This document shows, piece by piece, positions 8,693-17,465 of a stretch of 64,000 nucleotides of DNA. The notes beneath the pieces were generated by a model, which saw only the letters and a list, made by a program, of their open reading frames with translations, was not told the DNA's origin and did no database searches. This DNA is from Flavobacteriia bacterium (lineage in GTDB: Bacteria; Bacteroidota; Bacteroidia; Flavobacteriales_D; Crocinitomicaceae): positions 22,848 to 86,847 of the forward strand of contig CANFUT010000018.1 of NCBI GenBank assembly GCA_947450325.1, in the 5' to 3' direction. Within the stretch, counting starts at the first letter, position 1, and every line of letters begins with the position of its first letter. The translations under genes were made by a program, and so were the position numbers.

Positions 8693-9283
8693 TTAATGCA
8701 ACTTTGCCTGTACTAAATTAATAAATTCTTTTCTTGTTGCTTCATTTTTTAAAAAAGCTCCTGTAAATGCGCTAGACGTAGTCACAGAATTTTGTTTTTG
8801 AACGCCGCGCATTTGCATACACATATGTGAACATTCAATCACAACTGCCACTCCCATAGGATTTAGCGTTGCTTGAATACAATCTCTGATTTCAATCGTC
8901 AATCTTTCTTGGACTTGTAATCTTCTTGCGAAAGCATCAACCACTCTCGGGATTTTGCTCAATCCTACAATGGTTCCATTTGGAATGTAAGCGATGTGTG
9001 CTTTTCCGAAAAACGGCAGAATGTGGTGTTCGCACAATGAATAAACTTCGATGTCTTTCACAATAACCATTTCAGAATATTCTTCATGAAAAAGTGCACC
9101 TCTCAAAATTTCTGCAGGATCTAAATCATAACCGTGTGTCAAAAATTGCAATGCCTTAGCAACTCTTTCAGGTGTTTTCAATAGTCCTTCTCTGTTTGGA
9201 TCTTCTCCTAAGTTTTTTAAAACTTCTTGATAAACCGCTGCGATATCGTTGGTAACTTCCTCTTTGTAATTGTCGTATTTCAT
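8693..9283 (-). CDS. folE: GTP cyclohydrolase I
   Basis: FolE converts GTP to 7,8-dihydroneopterin triphosphate, the entry step to folate, queuosine and other pterins. The 196-residue protein has the zinc ligands in [18 protein letters not shown] and in [11 protein letters not shown], and the QVQERLT and [13 protein letters not shown] core motifs. Length is normal. The neighbouring PTPS/QueD homologue can use its product, and queG lies 15 kb away, which suggests that one output is queuosine. Confidence 0.96.
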   Translation of the reverse strand: MKYDNYKEEVTNDIAAVYQEVLKNLGEDPNREGLLKTPERVAKALQFLTHGYDLDPAEILRGALFHEEYSEMVIVKDIEVYSLCEHHILPFFGKAHIAYIPNGTIVGLSKIPRVVDAFARRLQVQERLTIEIRDCIQATLNPMGVAVVIECSHMCMQMRGVQKQNSVTTSSAFTGAFLKNEATRKEFINLVQAKLH

Positions 9284-9386
9284 ATTTTTGGTGTTATTGT
9301 CGTTTTCAGACTGAATAAATGAATGTAAATTGACGAATGAATTTATTGAAATTTAAAACATTCTTCAATCGTAAAACAACTTTAAA

Positions 9387-9818
9387 TTAAAATGGTTCGG
9401 AACCACCAAAATATTCTACAAAATTGTTTTCAGTTTCTTCCAATCTCAATTTAGCCAAGGTTCCTCCAGCTTCTGATATTGGTGTTTCCAAAATCTCCCA
9501 AATTTTGATAATCAAATTTTCAGTAGAAGGCAACAAACCTGCTAAATATGGAACGTCCAAGTTTAAATTTTTATGATCCAAAGTCTCGATCACGTCGCGC
9601 TTAATAATACGACTCAATTCTTTCAAATCAATGATAAAACCTGTTTCTTCACTTGGGACTCCTTTGACAGTAACAAAAAGATTAAAGTTATGACCATGCC
9701 AGTTTTTATTACTACATTTTCCAAAAACTTCCTCGTTTTTTTCTGCACTCCAATCCTCTCTCCACAATTTATGCGCAGCATTGAAATGCTCTCTCCTTAC
9801 TATGTAAACCGTTTTCAC
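9387..9818 (-). CDS. queD: 6-carboxytetrahydropterin synthase / 6-pyruvoyl-tetrahydropterin synthase homologue
   Basis: This 143-residue pterin enzyme acts on dihydroneopterin triphosphate, in bacteria usually to make 6-carboxytetrahydropterin for queuosine. Zinc-binding His residues appear in HFNAAHKLW and NWHGHNFNL, the catalytic Cys in GKCSNKN, and the acidic DLKELSRI and TLDHKNLN segments fit the active site. The start is GTG at 9818; no in-frame ATG exists before an upstream stop. It could instead serve a pterin cofactor pathway. The symbol is given on family grounds. Confidence 0.82.
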   Translation of the reverse strand: MKTVYIVRREHFNAAHKLWREDWSAEKNEEVFGKCSNKNWHGHNFNLFVTVKGVPSEETGFIIDLKELSRIIKRDVIETLDHKNLNLDVPYLAGLLPSTENLIIKIWEILETPISEAGGTLAKLRLEETENNFVEYFGGSEPF

Positions 9819-9835
9819 TCTTAAATATTAGGCTA

Positions 9836-9843
9836 CAAAGGTA
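9836..9843 (-). promoter_or_regulatory. -7 promoter box for the queD homologue
   Basis: CAAAGGTA on the plus strand equals TACCTTTG on the minus strand, a TAnnTTTG match, 17 bases before the GTG start. Confidence 0.6.
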
Positions 9844-9903
9844 ATAATTCTTGCAACTATAAGAAAATCTTTCTTTTTTTAAAGACATGAGATGTTAGAC
9901 GAA

Positions 9904-9923
9904 AGACTGAAGACTGAAGACTT
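9904..9923. repeat. short tandem heptamer (AGACTGA-type)
   Basis: The heptamer agactga occurs twice in tandem, followed by a partial third unit, in the gap between the SGNH hydrolase and queD genes. No inverted partner was found nearby. It resembles the heptameric spacing of the repeats that flank the element in the atp operon. Confidence 0.4.
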
Positions 9924-9979
9924 TTAAATTATTGCGGCCTCTTCTTTCACAAGTTTAATTGAACAGCAAAAAAAATCAC

Positions 9980-11248
9980 TTACATTTTCTCGTACTTATA
10001 CAATGTTTTCAATACCACTTTTTCCGCTTCTGGCAACCAGCCGTTTCCAGGAAATTGCTTTTCCATTGCTTTAGCCAAAGCTACATTGAAAAGTTGTCCT
10101 TGCAAATAATAACCTTCTGGATTAAAATGCAATCCATCGTTATTCGCCAAATTCATTTTTTGCCATTTTTTGAAAGTGTTCTCACCTCCCATCGCTTCAT
10201 TGAAATTCCAAACAGCGCAATGTGTCTTTTTTCCTACGTTCAAAATTCCTTGTATCACAATTTCTCTTGAAACAGGTTTGTTTTTGTTGAATTCTGTATC
10301 TGGCGGCGTGGTCAATATAAATTCTGTTTTAGGCGATACACGCTGCAAACTTTGAATCAATTTGGTCAACATGTGTTCGTATCCTTCTGACGTTATATCC
10401 TTTACATACGCATCGTTTGTTCCCAAAGAAATGATCATTAAATCTGGCTTGAAAGCTTCCATTTGTTCCACCATCAAAGGTGCATTTTCCGCCAGAAAAT
10501 TGTACTGTCCGCCAGAAACCCCGAATGTGTTGTAGTTGATTCCTTTAGATATTTCACTGTTTACCGACAAACCATATAAAACGAAAGCTTTGCTGTCTTT
10601 TTTTCTTCGGAAATAAATCACAGTTTCTGCCACTGGCCGATTCAAAACTACTTTGGTCATTGCTGAATTTGCAGAAAATGTATACGTATTTACCTTTCCA
10701 TCTGCGCAATAAACTTCAATGTTTTCAACTAATTGCTCATGAAAAACGGTAAATTCTTCCACCAATTTTTTCTTTTCTTTGAAAGCAATATTGAGTGTAC
10801 AAACGGAATCAGAAGAACGCATTGCCAAACCAACAATTCCAAGTGGAATATTTGACTTTAAATTCAATACTTTCTCACATTCCCATTGCGTTTTAGAAGA
10901 AATATCCAAGCCAACAGGATTGTAACCAGAACACAAACTATTGGGAAAAAATATGCCAATTCCTTTTCCGCCGAAACGAGCTTGAAGCGCATCTCTCACT
11001 TCACCTGGGAAATAGCCCATTTGTGTATGAGAATCGCCTAAATGCAAAATCTTTACAACGGAATCACCTTCGTTTTTTTGCAAATAATGAAGCTTTGAAA
11101 AAAAAGATTCCAAATAAGCAGGATTCGAAATGTAATCCTTCTCTAAATCAATTACCAAATGTGTTTTGCCTTGGAAAAAAGGAATATTCAAATTGCTCTG
11201 AAATGCAAAAATTACCAAAATCGCCAGTAAAAAAAAGATTCGCTTCAT
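9980..11248 (-). CDS. secreted SGNH/GDSL-family hydrolase
   Basis: The 422-residue protein has an N-terminal hydrophobic signal or anchor (about residues 3-18). The SGNH blocks are visible: LGDSHTQMG with nucleophile Ser73 (GDSH variant of GDSL), ISLGTNDAY for the block III Gly/Asn, and NDGLHFNPEGY with the catalytic Asp and His. A beta-rich domain of about 130 residues separates blocks I and III. Such enzymes deacetylate or de-esterify cell wall, polysaccharide or lipid substrates in the periplasm; the substrate here is unknown. It has its own -7 box. Confidence 0.82.
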   Translation of the reverse strand: MKRIFFLLAILVIFAFQSNLNIPFFQGKTHLVIDLEKDYISNPAYLESFFSKLHYLQKNEGDSVVKILHLGDSHTQMGYFPGEVRDALQARFGGKGIGIFFPNSLCSGYNPVGLDISSKTQWECEKVLNLKSNIPLGIVGLAMRSSDSVCTLNIAFKEKKKLVEEFTVFHEQLVENIEVYCADGKVNTYTFSANSAMTKVVLNRPVAETVIYFRRKKDSKAFVLYGLSVNSEISKGINYNTFGVSGGQYNFLAENAPLMVEQMEAFKPDLMIISLGTNDAYVKDITSEGYEHMLTKLIQSLQRVSPKTEFILTTPPDTEFNKNKPVSREIVIQGILNVGKKTHCAVWNFNEAMGGENTFKKWQKMNLANNDGLHFNPEGYYLQGQLFNVALAKAMEKQFPGNGWLPEAEKVVLKTLYKYEKM

Positions 11249-11264
11249 GAAAATGTTTTTGTTA

Positions 11265-11272
11265 CAAAATTA
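11265..11272 (-). promoter_or_regulatory. -7 promoter box for the SGNH hydrolase
   Basis: CAAAATTA on the plus strand equals TAATTTTG on the minus strand, fitting TAnnTTTG, 16 bases before the ATG. Confidence 0.5.
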
Positions 11273-11324
11273 ATCAATTCAATCTGATTCGCAGTGAAAC
11301 CATTAAGCTTCAAAATTAAGGATA

Positions 11325-11355
11325 CAAAAAAAGGGTCGAACGAATCAACCCTTTC
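11325..11355 (-). terminator. rho-independent terminator after the fused PPIase gene
   Basis: AAAGGGT (11330-11336) pairs with ACCCTTT (11348-11354). On the minus strand the stem is followed by a T run, just past the stop of the cyclophilin-FKBP gene. Confidence 0.85.
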
Positions 11356-11373
11356 TAAAATATTATTTTGGAA

Positions 11374-12444
11374 TTATTTCAAATCCATGATTTCTAAATC
11401 AAAAACCAAATCAGAATATGGAGGAATTGCTCCCGGACGACCTTGCGCACCATAAGCATCGAAATAAGGAATGATGAAAATTCCCTTTCCACCTTTTCCT
11501 AACATGGCCAAACCTTCTTCAAATCCAGGAATCATACGATTCGTTTTGTATGTGAATGCCATCGGTGTACCGCCATCTCTAGAAGAATCGAATTTTTTTC
11601 CATCCATAAAAGTTCCAGTATAATGAACAGACATTTGGCTTCCAGCAACTGGTTTTGTTGCCTCACCTTCTTTTTCAATCACGTAAACCAATCCAGAAGC
11701 TGTTTGTTTTGCCGTTGGATATTTCTTTTGAACTTGCGCCAACATATACACTTTATACTCATCTTTGCTCATCGCAGCGATTTTCGAAAATTGTGCATTT
11801 TTCTCGTCTTCAGCCAATTTCAGTTTATTGTAAACAGTTTCGAAATTTTTTGTTGCATTCCAATTTTGTGCTGTTTTCCCAACGCGGATAATCGTAACTT
11901 TATTCATCACATCATCTTGCGCAATGGCATTCACCACATCTTGTCCTTCAAGAACTTTTCCAAAAACCGTATGTTTACCATCTAAATGAGGCGTTGCCAC
12001 ATGCGTGATAAAAAATTGACTTCCGTTAGTCGCTGGTCCAGAATTTGCCATTGACAAGATTCCAGGTCCGCTGTGCTTCAATGTTGGATCGATTTCATCA
12101 TAAAAACGGTAACCAGGTCCACCAGTCCCATTTCCATCAGGATCACCACCTTGTATCATAAAACTGGCAATCACTCGGTGAAATTTCAAACCATCGTAGA
12201 AAGGTTTATCAATTGTTTTTCCTTGAACAGAAAAGTTCCCCTCAGCCAAACCAACAAAATTGGCAACTGTCATCGGTACTTTTTCATATTCCAAACGAAT
12301 CAAAATGTTTCCTTTCGCAGTTTCAATTCGTGCGTAGATTCCATCTGTTAAAACAGGATTGTTTGCTGGTGTTTTGGTTTTCTCATTTTGTGCATTTGCA
12401 AAAAAAGCAAATAATAAAGACAATGCTAAGAATGTATTTTTCAT
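11374..12444 (-). CDS. secreted peptidylprolyl isomerase, cyclophilin-FKBP fusion
   Basis: This 356-residue folding catalyst joins two unrelated proline isomerase domains. A signal peptide (about residues 1-18) is followed by a cyclophilin domain (about 35-195) with [24 protein letters not shown] and NGSQFFIT. A charged helical linker leads to an FKBP domain (about 250-356) with [30 protein letters not shown] and [11 protein letters not shown]. Export implies action on periplasmic or outer-membrane proteins. It stands alone with a terminator. Both domains look intact. Confidence 0.92.
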   Translation of the reverse strand: MKNTFLALSLLFAFFANAQNEKTKTPANNPVLTDGIYARIETAKGNILIRLEYEKVPMTVANFVGLAEGNFSVQGKTIDKPFYDGLKFHRVIASFMIQGGDPDGNGTGGPGYRFYDEIDPTLKHSGPGILSMANSGPATNGSQFFITHVATPHLDGKHTVFGKVLEGQDVVNAIAQDDVMNKVTIIRVGKTAQNWNATKNFETVYNKLKLAEDEKNAQFSKIAAMSKDEYKVYMLAQVQKKYPTAKQTASGLVYVIEKEGEATKPVAGSQMSVHYTGTFMDGKKFDSSRDGGTPMAFTYKTNRMIPGFEEGLAMLGKGGKGIFIIPYFDAYGAQGRPGAIPPYSDLVFDLEIMDLK

Positions 12445-12628
12445 GAATTTGTTATTTAATTTTTAAAGTAAAACAATATTTACAAGTGTAAATTTATTTA
12501 ATTTCTTTTGATTTGAAACCCACTTGACAATTTTTGTGCCGAAACTAAAAATGTCTGAAATTTATTCCTTCGTTGAAAAATTTGTGGAAAAGGAAAATTT
12601 TCAAATTTAATTATCGCTCAATTACAAT

Positions 12629-12636
12629 TATCTTTG
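12629..12636 (+). promoter_or_regulatory. -7 promoter box abutting glyS
   Basis: TATCTTTG is an exact TAnnTTTG match ending only 4 bases before the glyS ATG. A start point a few bases downstream would give a leaderless or near-leaderless mRNA. Confidence 0.6.
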
Positions 12637-12640
12637 CAAC

Positions 12641-14185
12641 ATGGAAGTAAAAGAAGATAAACTAAAAGAAGTCATTTCTCACGCGAAAGAGTATGGATTT
12701 GTTTTCCCATCCTCAGAAATTTATGATGGTTTGGCAGCAACTTATGACTATGGTCAATTGGGTTCTGAATTGAAAAACAACATCAAATCCTATTGGTGGA
12801 AATCTATGGTTCAAATGCATGAAAATATTGTTGGAATCGATTCAGCGATTTTTATGCATCCAACTACTTGGAAAGCTTCTGGTCACGTTGATGCTTTTAA
12901 TGATCCATTGATTGACAACAAAGATTCTAAAAAGAGATACCGCGCGGATGTTTTAATAGAAGAGCATGTTGAAAAAATTCGTCAGAAAATCGAAAAAGAA
13001 GTTGAAAAAGGAATCAAAAAATTTGGTGCCGATTTTGACGAAGCACAATTCAGACAAACCAATCCAAATGTTTTAAGAAACGCTCAAAAAATTCAAGAAA
13101 TTGAAGCGCGTTTCAAAGAAACTTTGGGAAATAATGATTTAGAAGGTGTTTATCAATTAATCATTGATTTAGAAATCGTTTGTCCAATTTCAGGTTCAAA
13201 AAACTGGACTGAAGTTCGTCAATTCAATTTGATGTTTTCTACTGAATTGGGCTCTGTTGCTGGAGATGCTTCCACTATTTATTTGCGTCCTGAAACTGCA
13301 CAAGGAATTTTTGTAAACTTCTTGAACGTTCAAAAATCAGGAAGAATGAAAATCCCTTTTGGAATTGCCCAAATTGGAAAAGCATTTAGAAATGAAATCG
13401 TTGCGCGTCAATTTATCTTCAGAATGCGCGAATTCGAACAAATGGAAATGCAATTTTTTGTTCGTCCAGGTGAAGAAATGAAATGGTATGAATACTGGAA
13501 AGATGTTCGTTTGAAATGGCACAAAGCACTTGGTTTGGGCGATAATTCATACAGAACACACGACCACATCAAACTGGCACATTACGCCAATGCAGCATGC
13601 GATATCGAATTCGATTTTCCAATGGGATTCAAGGAATTGGAAGGAATTCACTCGAGAACAGATTTCGATTTAAAACAACACGAACAATTTTCAGGAAAAA
13701 AATTACAATTTTTTGATCCAGAAATCAACGAAAATTACGTTCCTTATGTTGTAGAAACTTCTGTAGGATTAGACAGAATGTTTTTATCTGTTTTGAGTAA
13801 TTCTTTGCGCCACGAAACATTGGAAGATGGTTCAGAACGAGTGGTAATGAGTATTCCACCCGCTTTAGCACCTTATAAGGTGGCAGTAATGCCGTTGACT
13901 AAAAAAGATGGTTTACCAGAAAAAGCCAGGGCAATTATCGACGATTTGAAATTTGATTTCTTGTGTCAATATGACGAAAAAGACGCGATTGGAAAAAGAT
14001 ACCGCCGTCAAGACGCAATTGGAACACCTTTTTCAGTAACGGTTGACCACCAAACTTTGGAAGACAACACAGTTACAATCCGCGACCGCGATACCATGTT
14101 GCAAGAAAGAGTTTCGATTGAATCTTTGAGAAATATCATTGATGCAAAAACAAGTATCCGAAGTTTGTTGCAACAATCAAAATAA
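12641..14185 (+). CDS. glyS: glycyl-tRNA synthetase (alpha2 type)
   Basis: This 514-residue class II synthetase of the dimeric alpha2 type charges tRNA-Gly. RPETAQGIFVNF, GKAFRNEIVARQFIFRMREFEQ (motif 2, given in part) and VETSVGLDRMFLSVL (motif 3) are clear, and the C-terminal anticodon-binding domain begins near APYKVAVMPL. The tetrameric GlyQ/GlyS form is not used. The ATG sits right behind a perfect -7 box and no other start fits the family N terminus. A strong bidirectional hairpin follows. Confidence 0.96.
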   Translation: MEVKEDKLKEVISHAKEYGFVFPSSEIYDGLAATYDYGQLGSELKNNIKSYWWKSMVQMHENIVGIDSAIFMHPTTWKASGHVDAFNDPLIDNKDSKKRYRADVLIEEHVEKIRQKIEKEVEKGIKKFGADFDEAQFRQTNPNVLRNAQKIQEIEARFKETLGNNDLEGVYQLIIDLEIVCPISGSKNWTEVRQFNLMFSTELGSVAGDASTIYLRPETAQGIFVNFLNVQKSGRMKIPFGIAQIGKAFRNEIVARQFIFRMREFEQMEMQFFVRPGEEMKWYEYWKDVRLKWHKALGLGDNSYRTHDHIKLAHYANAACDIEFDFPMGFKELEGIHSRTDFDLKQHEQFSGKKLQFFDPEINENYVPYVVETSVGLDRMFLSVLSNSLRHETLEDGSERVVMSIPPALAPYKVAVMPLTKKDGLPEKARAIIDDLKFDFLCQYDEKDAIGKRYRRQDAIGTPFSVTVDHQTLEDNTVTIRDRDTMLQERVSIESLRNIIDAKTSIRSLLQQSK

Positions 14186-14201
14186 ATATCAATTTAGCAA
14201 T

Positions 14202-14244
14202 AAAAAAAATCGCCATTTTCAAATTGAGAATGGCGATTTTTTTT
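14202..14244. terminator. bidirectional terminator between glyS and msrA
   Basis: AAAAATCGCCATTTTC pairs with GAGAATGGCGATTTTT around a short loop. A-run and T-run flanks on both sides let it serve glyS on the plus strand and msrA on the minus strand. Confidence 0.9.
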
Positions 14245-14266
14245 GAATTATAATTTAGGCTGAAAA

Positions 14267-14920
14267 CTATTCTTCCTTCTTAATCAAATCTGGTTCTTTT
14301 TCTTTGTAACGTTCCAAACGGGGAATTGAAACACCTTGAATGTATGAACTATTTGGATTCAACCTTTCGTAATCTTGGTGGTAAATTTCAGCATCGTAAA
14401 ATTTTACGAGCGGAGTCACTTCAGTCACAATTTTTGGATAAACTTTGTCTTTCAATAATTTTTGAATGTACTCATTTGCCATTTTTTTCTCTGTTTCATT
14501 TTGATAAAAAATCACAGACCGATATTGCGGACCCGTGTCAGGACCTTGACTATCAAAAGTTGTTGGATTGTGAGAACTGAAAAATACGCGCAACAAATCT
14601 TGGTAAGAAATTTCAGATGAATCATAGTAAACCTTTACGGTCTCTGCATATCTTGTCCTTCCGGTGGATACCAATTCATACGTTGGATTGGGTTCAACTC
14701 CACCAGAATAACCGCTAACAACTTCTTCAACTCCTTTCGTATATTCATAGATTCCTTCCACGCACCAAAAGCATCCACTGGCGAAATATGCTGTTTGTAA
14801 CTTACTCAGATCTTTGGTGTGTTTTTCTTTTGGCTCCACTTTTTTCGGCTCCACAACTTTTGCATTTGTGCAGGATTGAAAAGCCAAAATAGTGAGTAAA
14901 CTGAAAATCATTTTTTTCAT
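14267..14920 (-). CDS. msrA: peptide-methionine (S)-S-oxide reductase, lipoprotein form
   Basis: MsrA reduces methionine-S-sulfoxide in oxidised proteins. The 217-residue product begins with a lipoprotein signal whose lipobox Cys is residue 17 (AFQSC), then a Lys/Pro/Glu-rich spacer, and the catalytic motif GCFWC with nucleophile Cys50. GYSGGVEPNPTY and SHNPTTFDSQGPDTGPQYRS follow the family. It is therefore probably anchored in the cell envelope and repairs exported proteins. MsrB is not fused or adjacent. It shares a terminator with glyS. Confidence 0.93.
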   Translation of the reverse strand: MKKMIFSLLTILAFQSCTNAKVVEPKKVEPKEKHTKDLSKLQTAYFASGCFWCVEGIYEYTKGVEEVVSGYSGGVEPNPTYELVSTGRTRYAETVKVYYDSSEISYQDLLRVFFSSHNPTTFDSQGPDTGPQYRSVIFYQNETEKKMANEYIQKLLKDKVYPKIVTEVTPLVKFYDAEIYHQDYERLNPNSSYIQGVSIPRLERYKEKEPDLIKKEE

Positions 14921-15052
14921 ATTTAATAATTTTTGGATAAATTAAATCTTTATTAAAGACAATGCTAATAACGTTTAAAAAAACCAGATTGTTTTAATAA
15001 AATTTACACTTAACACGCTTTAACAAAATACGAATGAAATGATCGACTGGTT

Positions 15053-17020
15053 TTAGCGCAATACAATTCTTCCTAATTGCGCTGAGAACGCAGACTTCAC
15101 CTTTTCTAAGGTAATTTGCTCCATCAAAAGATCTTCCACTTTTTTGAAATCATCCATCTCTGCAACTTCTGCAAGTTCTAATCTGATTTCGTCAATTCTT
15201 TGCTGGAGTTTATCTGACTTAAAGACATAAATGCCGTGTAAAACAGCATTTTTCAATTTATCCAATTCTGTATTTGTATCAATGTTGTATTTGTTCAGCC
15301 AATTCTGGCTAAGCTCGTAGTTATCTGTCTCAATTTCAGATACAATCCGTACAACATCTTGATCTTCTTGACGCATGAAATGACTCGGCTTATAACACAA
15401 GCCTTCTGCTAAGCCTTCTGAAACTAATTGATGAATCTTTGCATAAATCGGCTGATTAAAAACCAAATCATCACGAAGTAACTCATGACATATCAATTCA
15501 CTAACCGTCGTCTCTTGAACAAACACTTGACCTTTTTCGTCGATTTGGTCAATTTCAACTCCAAAATGACCATATTTTACTAAAATTCGAACTAAATCGT
15601 CTTCCGCATAATTTTTTGAAGATTTTACAGCAGTTTGCGGCTGAACCTTTGGGATGTTTGGAGTTACAACAAATTCAGACAGCGCAGGTTCTTCCAATTG
15701 TTTTGTCAATTGACCTTTTCGCAGCTTTGCTAATTCTTGATTGATAATATTAATATCAATGTCAAATCTGCTAGAAATTTCACTCGCATAAATTGAACGA
15801 GTAATTTGATCAGGAATTAATGAAATCGAATGAACAATGTCATGAATTAATTTTACTCGTGCGCTAGGATCAGAAATTCCTTCCCCAAGCAACAATTCTG
15901 CTTTGAAAGTTAAAAAATCCTTGGTGTTGTTTTTTATGTAATTATCTAATTCAAAAGCACCGACTTTTTTTGCATAAGAATCGGGATCGTCACCATCTGG
16001 GAACAAGACAACTCTGACATTCATCCCTTCCTCTAAAATCAAATCAATTCCTCTGAAAGAAGCTTTAATTCCCGCTGAATCACCATCGTACAAGATTGTA
16101 ATATTTTGGGTATATCTTCGAATTAATTTGATTTGACCATGTGTCAAGGAAGTACCAGAGGAAGAAACAACGTTTGTAACACCCGATTGATGCATACTGA
16201 TAACGTCGGTATACCCTTCTACCAAAAAGCAATTGTCGTACTTAATAATATCTCCTTTGGCAAAATATAATCCATACAAAATCTCACTTTTGTTGTAGAT
16301 GATACTTTCAGGCGAATTGAAATATTTGGCGATTTTTTTGTCTGCCAAAAGTGTACGCCCACCAAACCCTAGAACTCTTCCAGTGACAGAATGAATCGGA
16401 AACATGACCCTACCTCTGAAAAAATCAAAATGGCGATCATCTTTGGATTTCACCAAACCAACTTTCTCGAGGTATTCTAACTTATATCCTTTTGCAAGGG
16501 CAGTTTCGGTAAATTCAGTGCCTTTATTAATACAATAACCGAGATTGAATTTTTGAATGATATCCAAGCGAAAACCTCTTTCCAGAAAGTAACTTAAGCC
16601 AATGGCTTTTCCCTCATCAGTTTCATGCAAAGAATGTTGAAAATGATTTTTTGCAAATTCGTTGATTATTTGCAAACTTTCTCTTTCGGTAACCGCAGCT
16701 ATTTCTTCCGCAGTTTGTGGCTCCTCTTCAGGAAGTTGGATTCCATATTTATCTGCCAACCAGCGCAAAGCTTCTGGAAAAGAAAAGTGTTCTTTTTCCA
16801 TCAAGAACGTCACAACTGAACCACCTTTACCTGTCGAAAAACATTTAAACAGTTGTTTTGCCGGGGAAACTACAAATGAAGGCGTTTTTTCATCAGTAAA
16901 AGGACTTAAACCTTTTAAATTTGAACCAGCCCTTTTTAAATTTACAAACTCTCCAACAACTTCCTCTACTCGGGCAGTTTGCATGATTTCATCAACAATA
17001 TGCGCTGGAATTCTTGCCAT
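15053..17020 (-). CDS. dnaG: DNA primase with degenerate zinc ribbon
   Basis: DnaG makes the RNA primers for replication. The 655-residue protein has an N-terminal DNA-binding domain, the RNA polymerase/TOPRIM core (LVEGYTDVISM and DGDSAG, with GGRTL before them) and a C-terminal helicase-binding region. Of the four usual zinc ligands (CxxH and CxxC), positions 39, 42 and 63 are Ser, Thr and Thr; only Cys60 remains (LSPFT and KCFSTG). I recall similar losses in other flavobacterial primases. It is the third gene of the polyprenyl synthase-lipoprotein-dnaG unit, 29 bases behind the lipoprotein gene. Confidence 0.95.
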   Translation of the reverse strand: MARIPAHIVDEIMQTARVEEVVGEFVNLKRAGSNLKGLSPFTDEKTPSFVVSPAKQLFKCFSTGKGGSVVTFLMEKEHFSFPEALRWLADKYGIQLPEEEPQTAEEIAAVTERESLQIINEFAKNHFQHSLHETDEGKAIGLSYFLERGFRLDIIQKFNLGYCINKGTEFTETALAKGYKLEYLEKVGLVKSKDDRHFDFFRGRVMFPIHSVTGRVLGFGGRTLLADKKIAKYFNSPESIIYNKSEILYGLYFAKGDIIKYDNCFLVEGYTDVISMHQSGVTNVVSSSGTSLTHGQIKLIRRYTQNITILYDGDSAGIKASFRGIDLILEEGMNVRVVLFPDGDDPDSYAKKVGAFELDNYIKNNTKDFLTFKAELLLGEGISDPSARVKLIHDIVHSISLIPDQITRSIYASEISSRFDIDINIINQELAKLRKGQLTKQLEEPALSEFVVTPNIPKVQPQTAVKSSKNYAEDDLVRILVKYGHFGVEIDQIDEKGQVFVQETTVSELICHELLRDDLVFNQPIYAKIHQLVSEGLAEGLCYKPSHFMRQEDQDVVRIVSEIETDNYELSQNWLNKYNIDTNTELDKLKNAVLHGIYVFKSDKLQQRIDEIRLELAEVAEMDDFKKVEDLLMEQITLEKVKSAFSAQLGRIVLR

Positions 17021-17049
17021 TAGAGAAACTAAAATTTAAAATTGAAGAT

Positions 17050-17460
17050 TTATTTTACGTTTGTGTAATCAGTTTCAGTTTTTACACCGTTTTCATCATA
17101 CATTTTCCAAACACCAATTTCTTTACCATTATCGTATTCACCTATATAGTGCAGATTTCCATTTGGATACTTAACAATTGAGTGGCCGTGTTTTACTCCA
17201 TGAATATAGTGCGTGATAGACAACTCTAATCCAGTTTCAGAAAAGAAAGTCCATCTTCCATGTCTTTGCTTAAATTCATCTTGCTGACCTTGAAATTTGA
17301 TGTGTTTTTTACCTGGATAGTACTCTGTAAAAAGTCCATTTTCAATCACAACCAAATCTTCTGGTTTTTCCACCTTTGGCTTTTCAACCTTTACTGTTTC
17401 ATCACAGGAAACCATTGAAACAGCGACAAAAAGTGCCAATACAAGTTTAATCGTCTTCAT
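17050..17460 (-). CDS. MORN-variant repeat lipoprotein
   Basis: This 136-residue protein has a lipoprotein signal (SMVSC, Cys19) and a charged Lys/Pro/Glu linker. It then carries three or four copies of a toxin-antitoxin YwqK/MORN-like pattern of the type G-x-W-x-x-Y/F-x-x-x-G: RHGRWTFFSETG, KHGHSIVKYPNG and EIGVWKMYDENG. These repeats are usual in Bacteroidota envelope proteins of unknown role. It lies between the polyprenyl synthase (5 bases) and dnaG (29 bases) on one strand. No specific function is assigned. Confidence 0.7.
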   Translation of the reverse strand: MKTIKLVLALFVAVSMVSCDETVKVEKPKVEKPEDLVVIENGLFTEYYPGKKHIKFQGQQDEFKQRHGRWTFFSETGLELSITHYIHGVKHGHSIVKYPNGNLHYIGEYDNGKEIGVWKMYDENGVKTETDYTNVK

Positions 17461-17465
17461 TTGTT

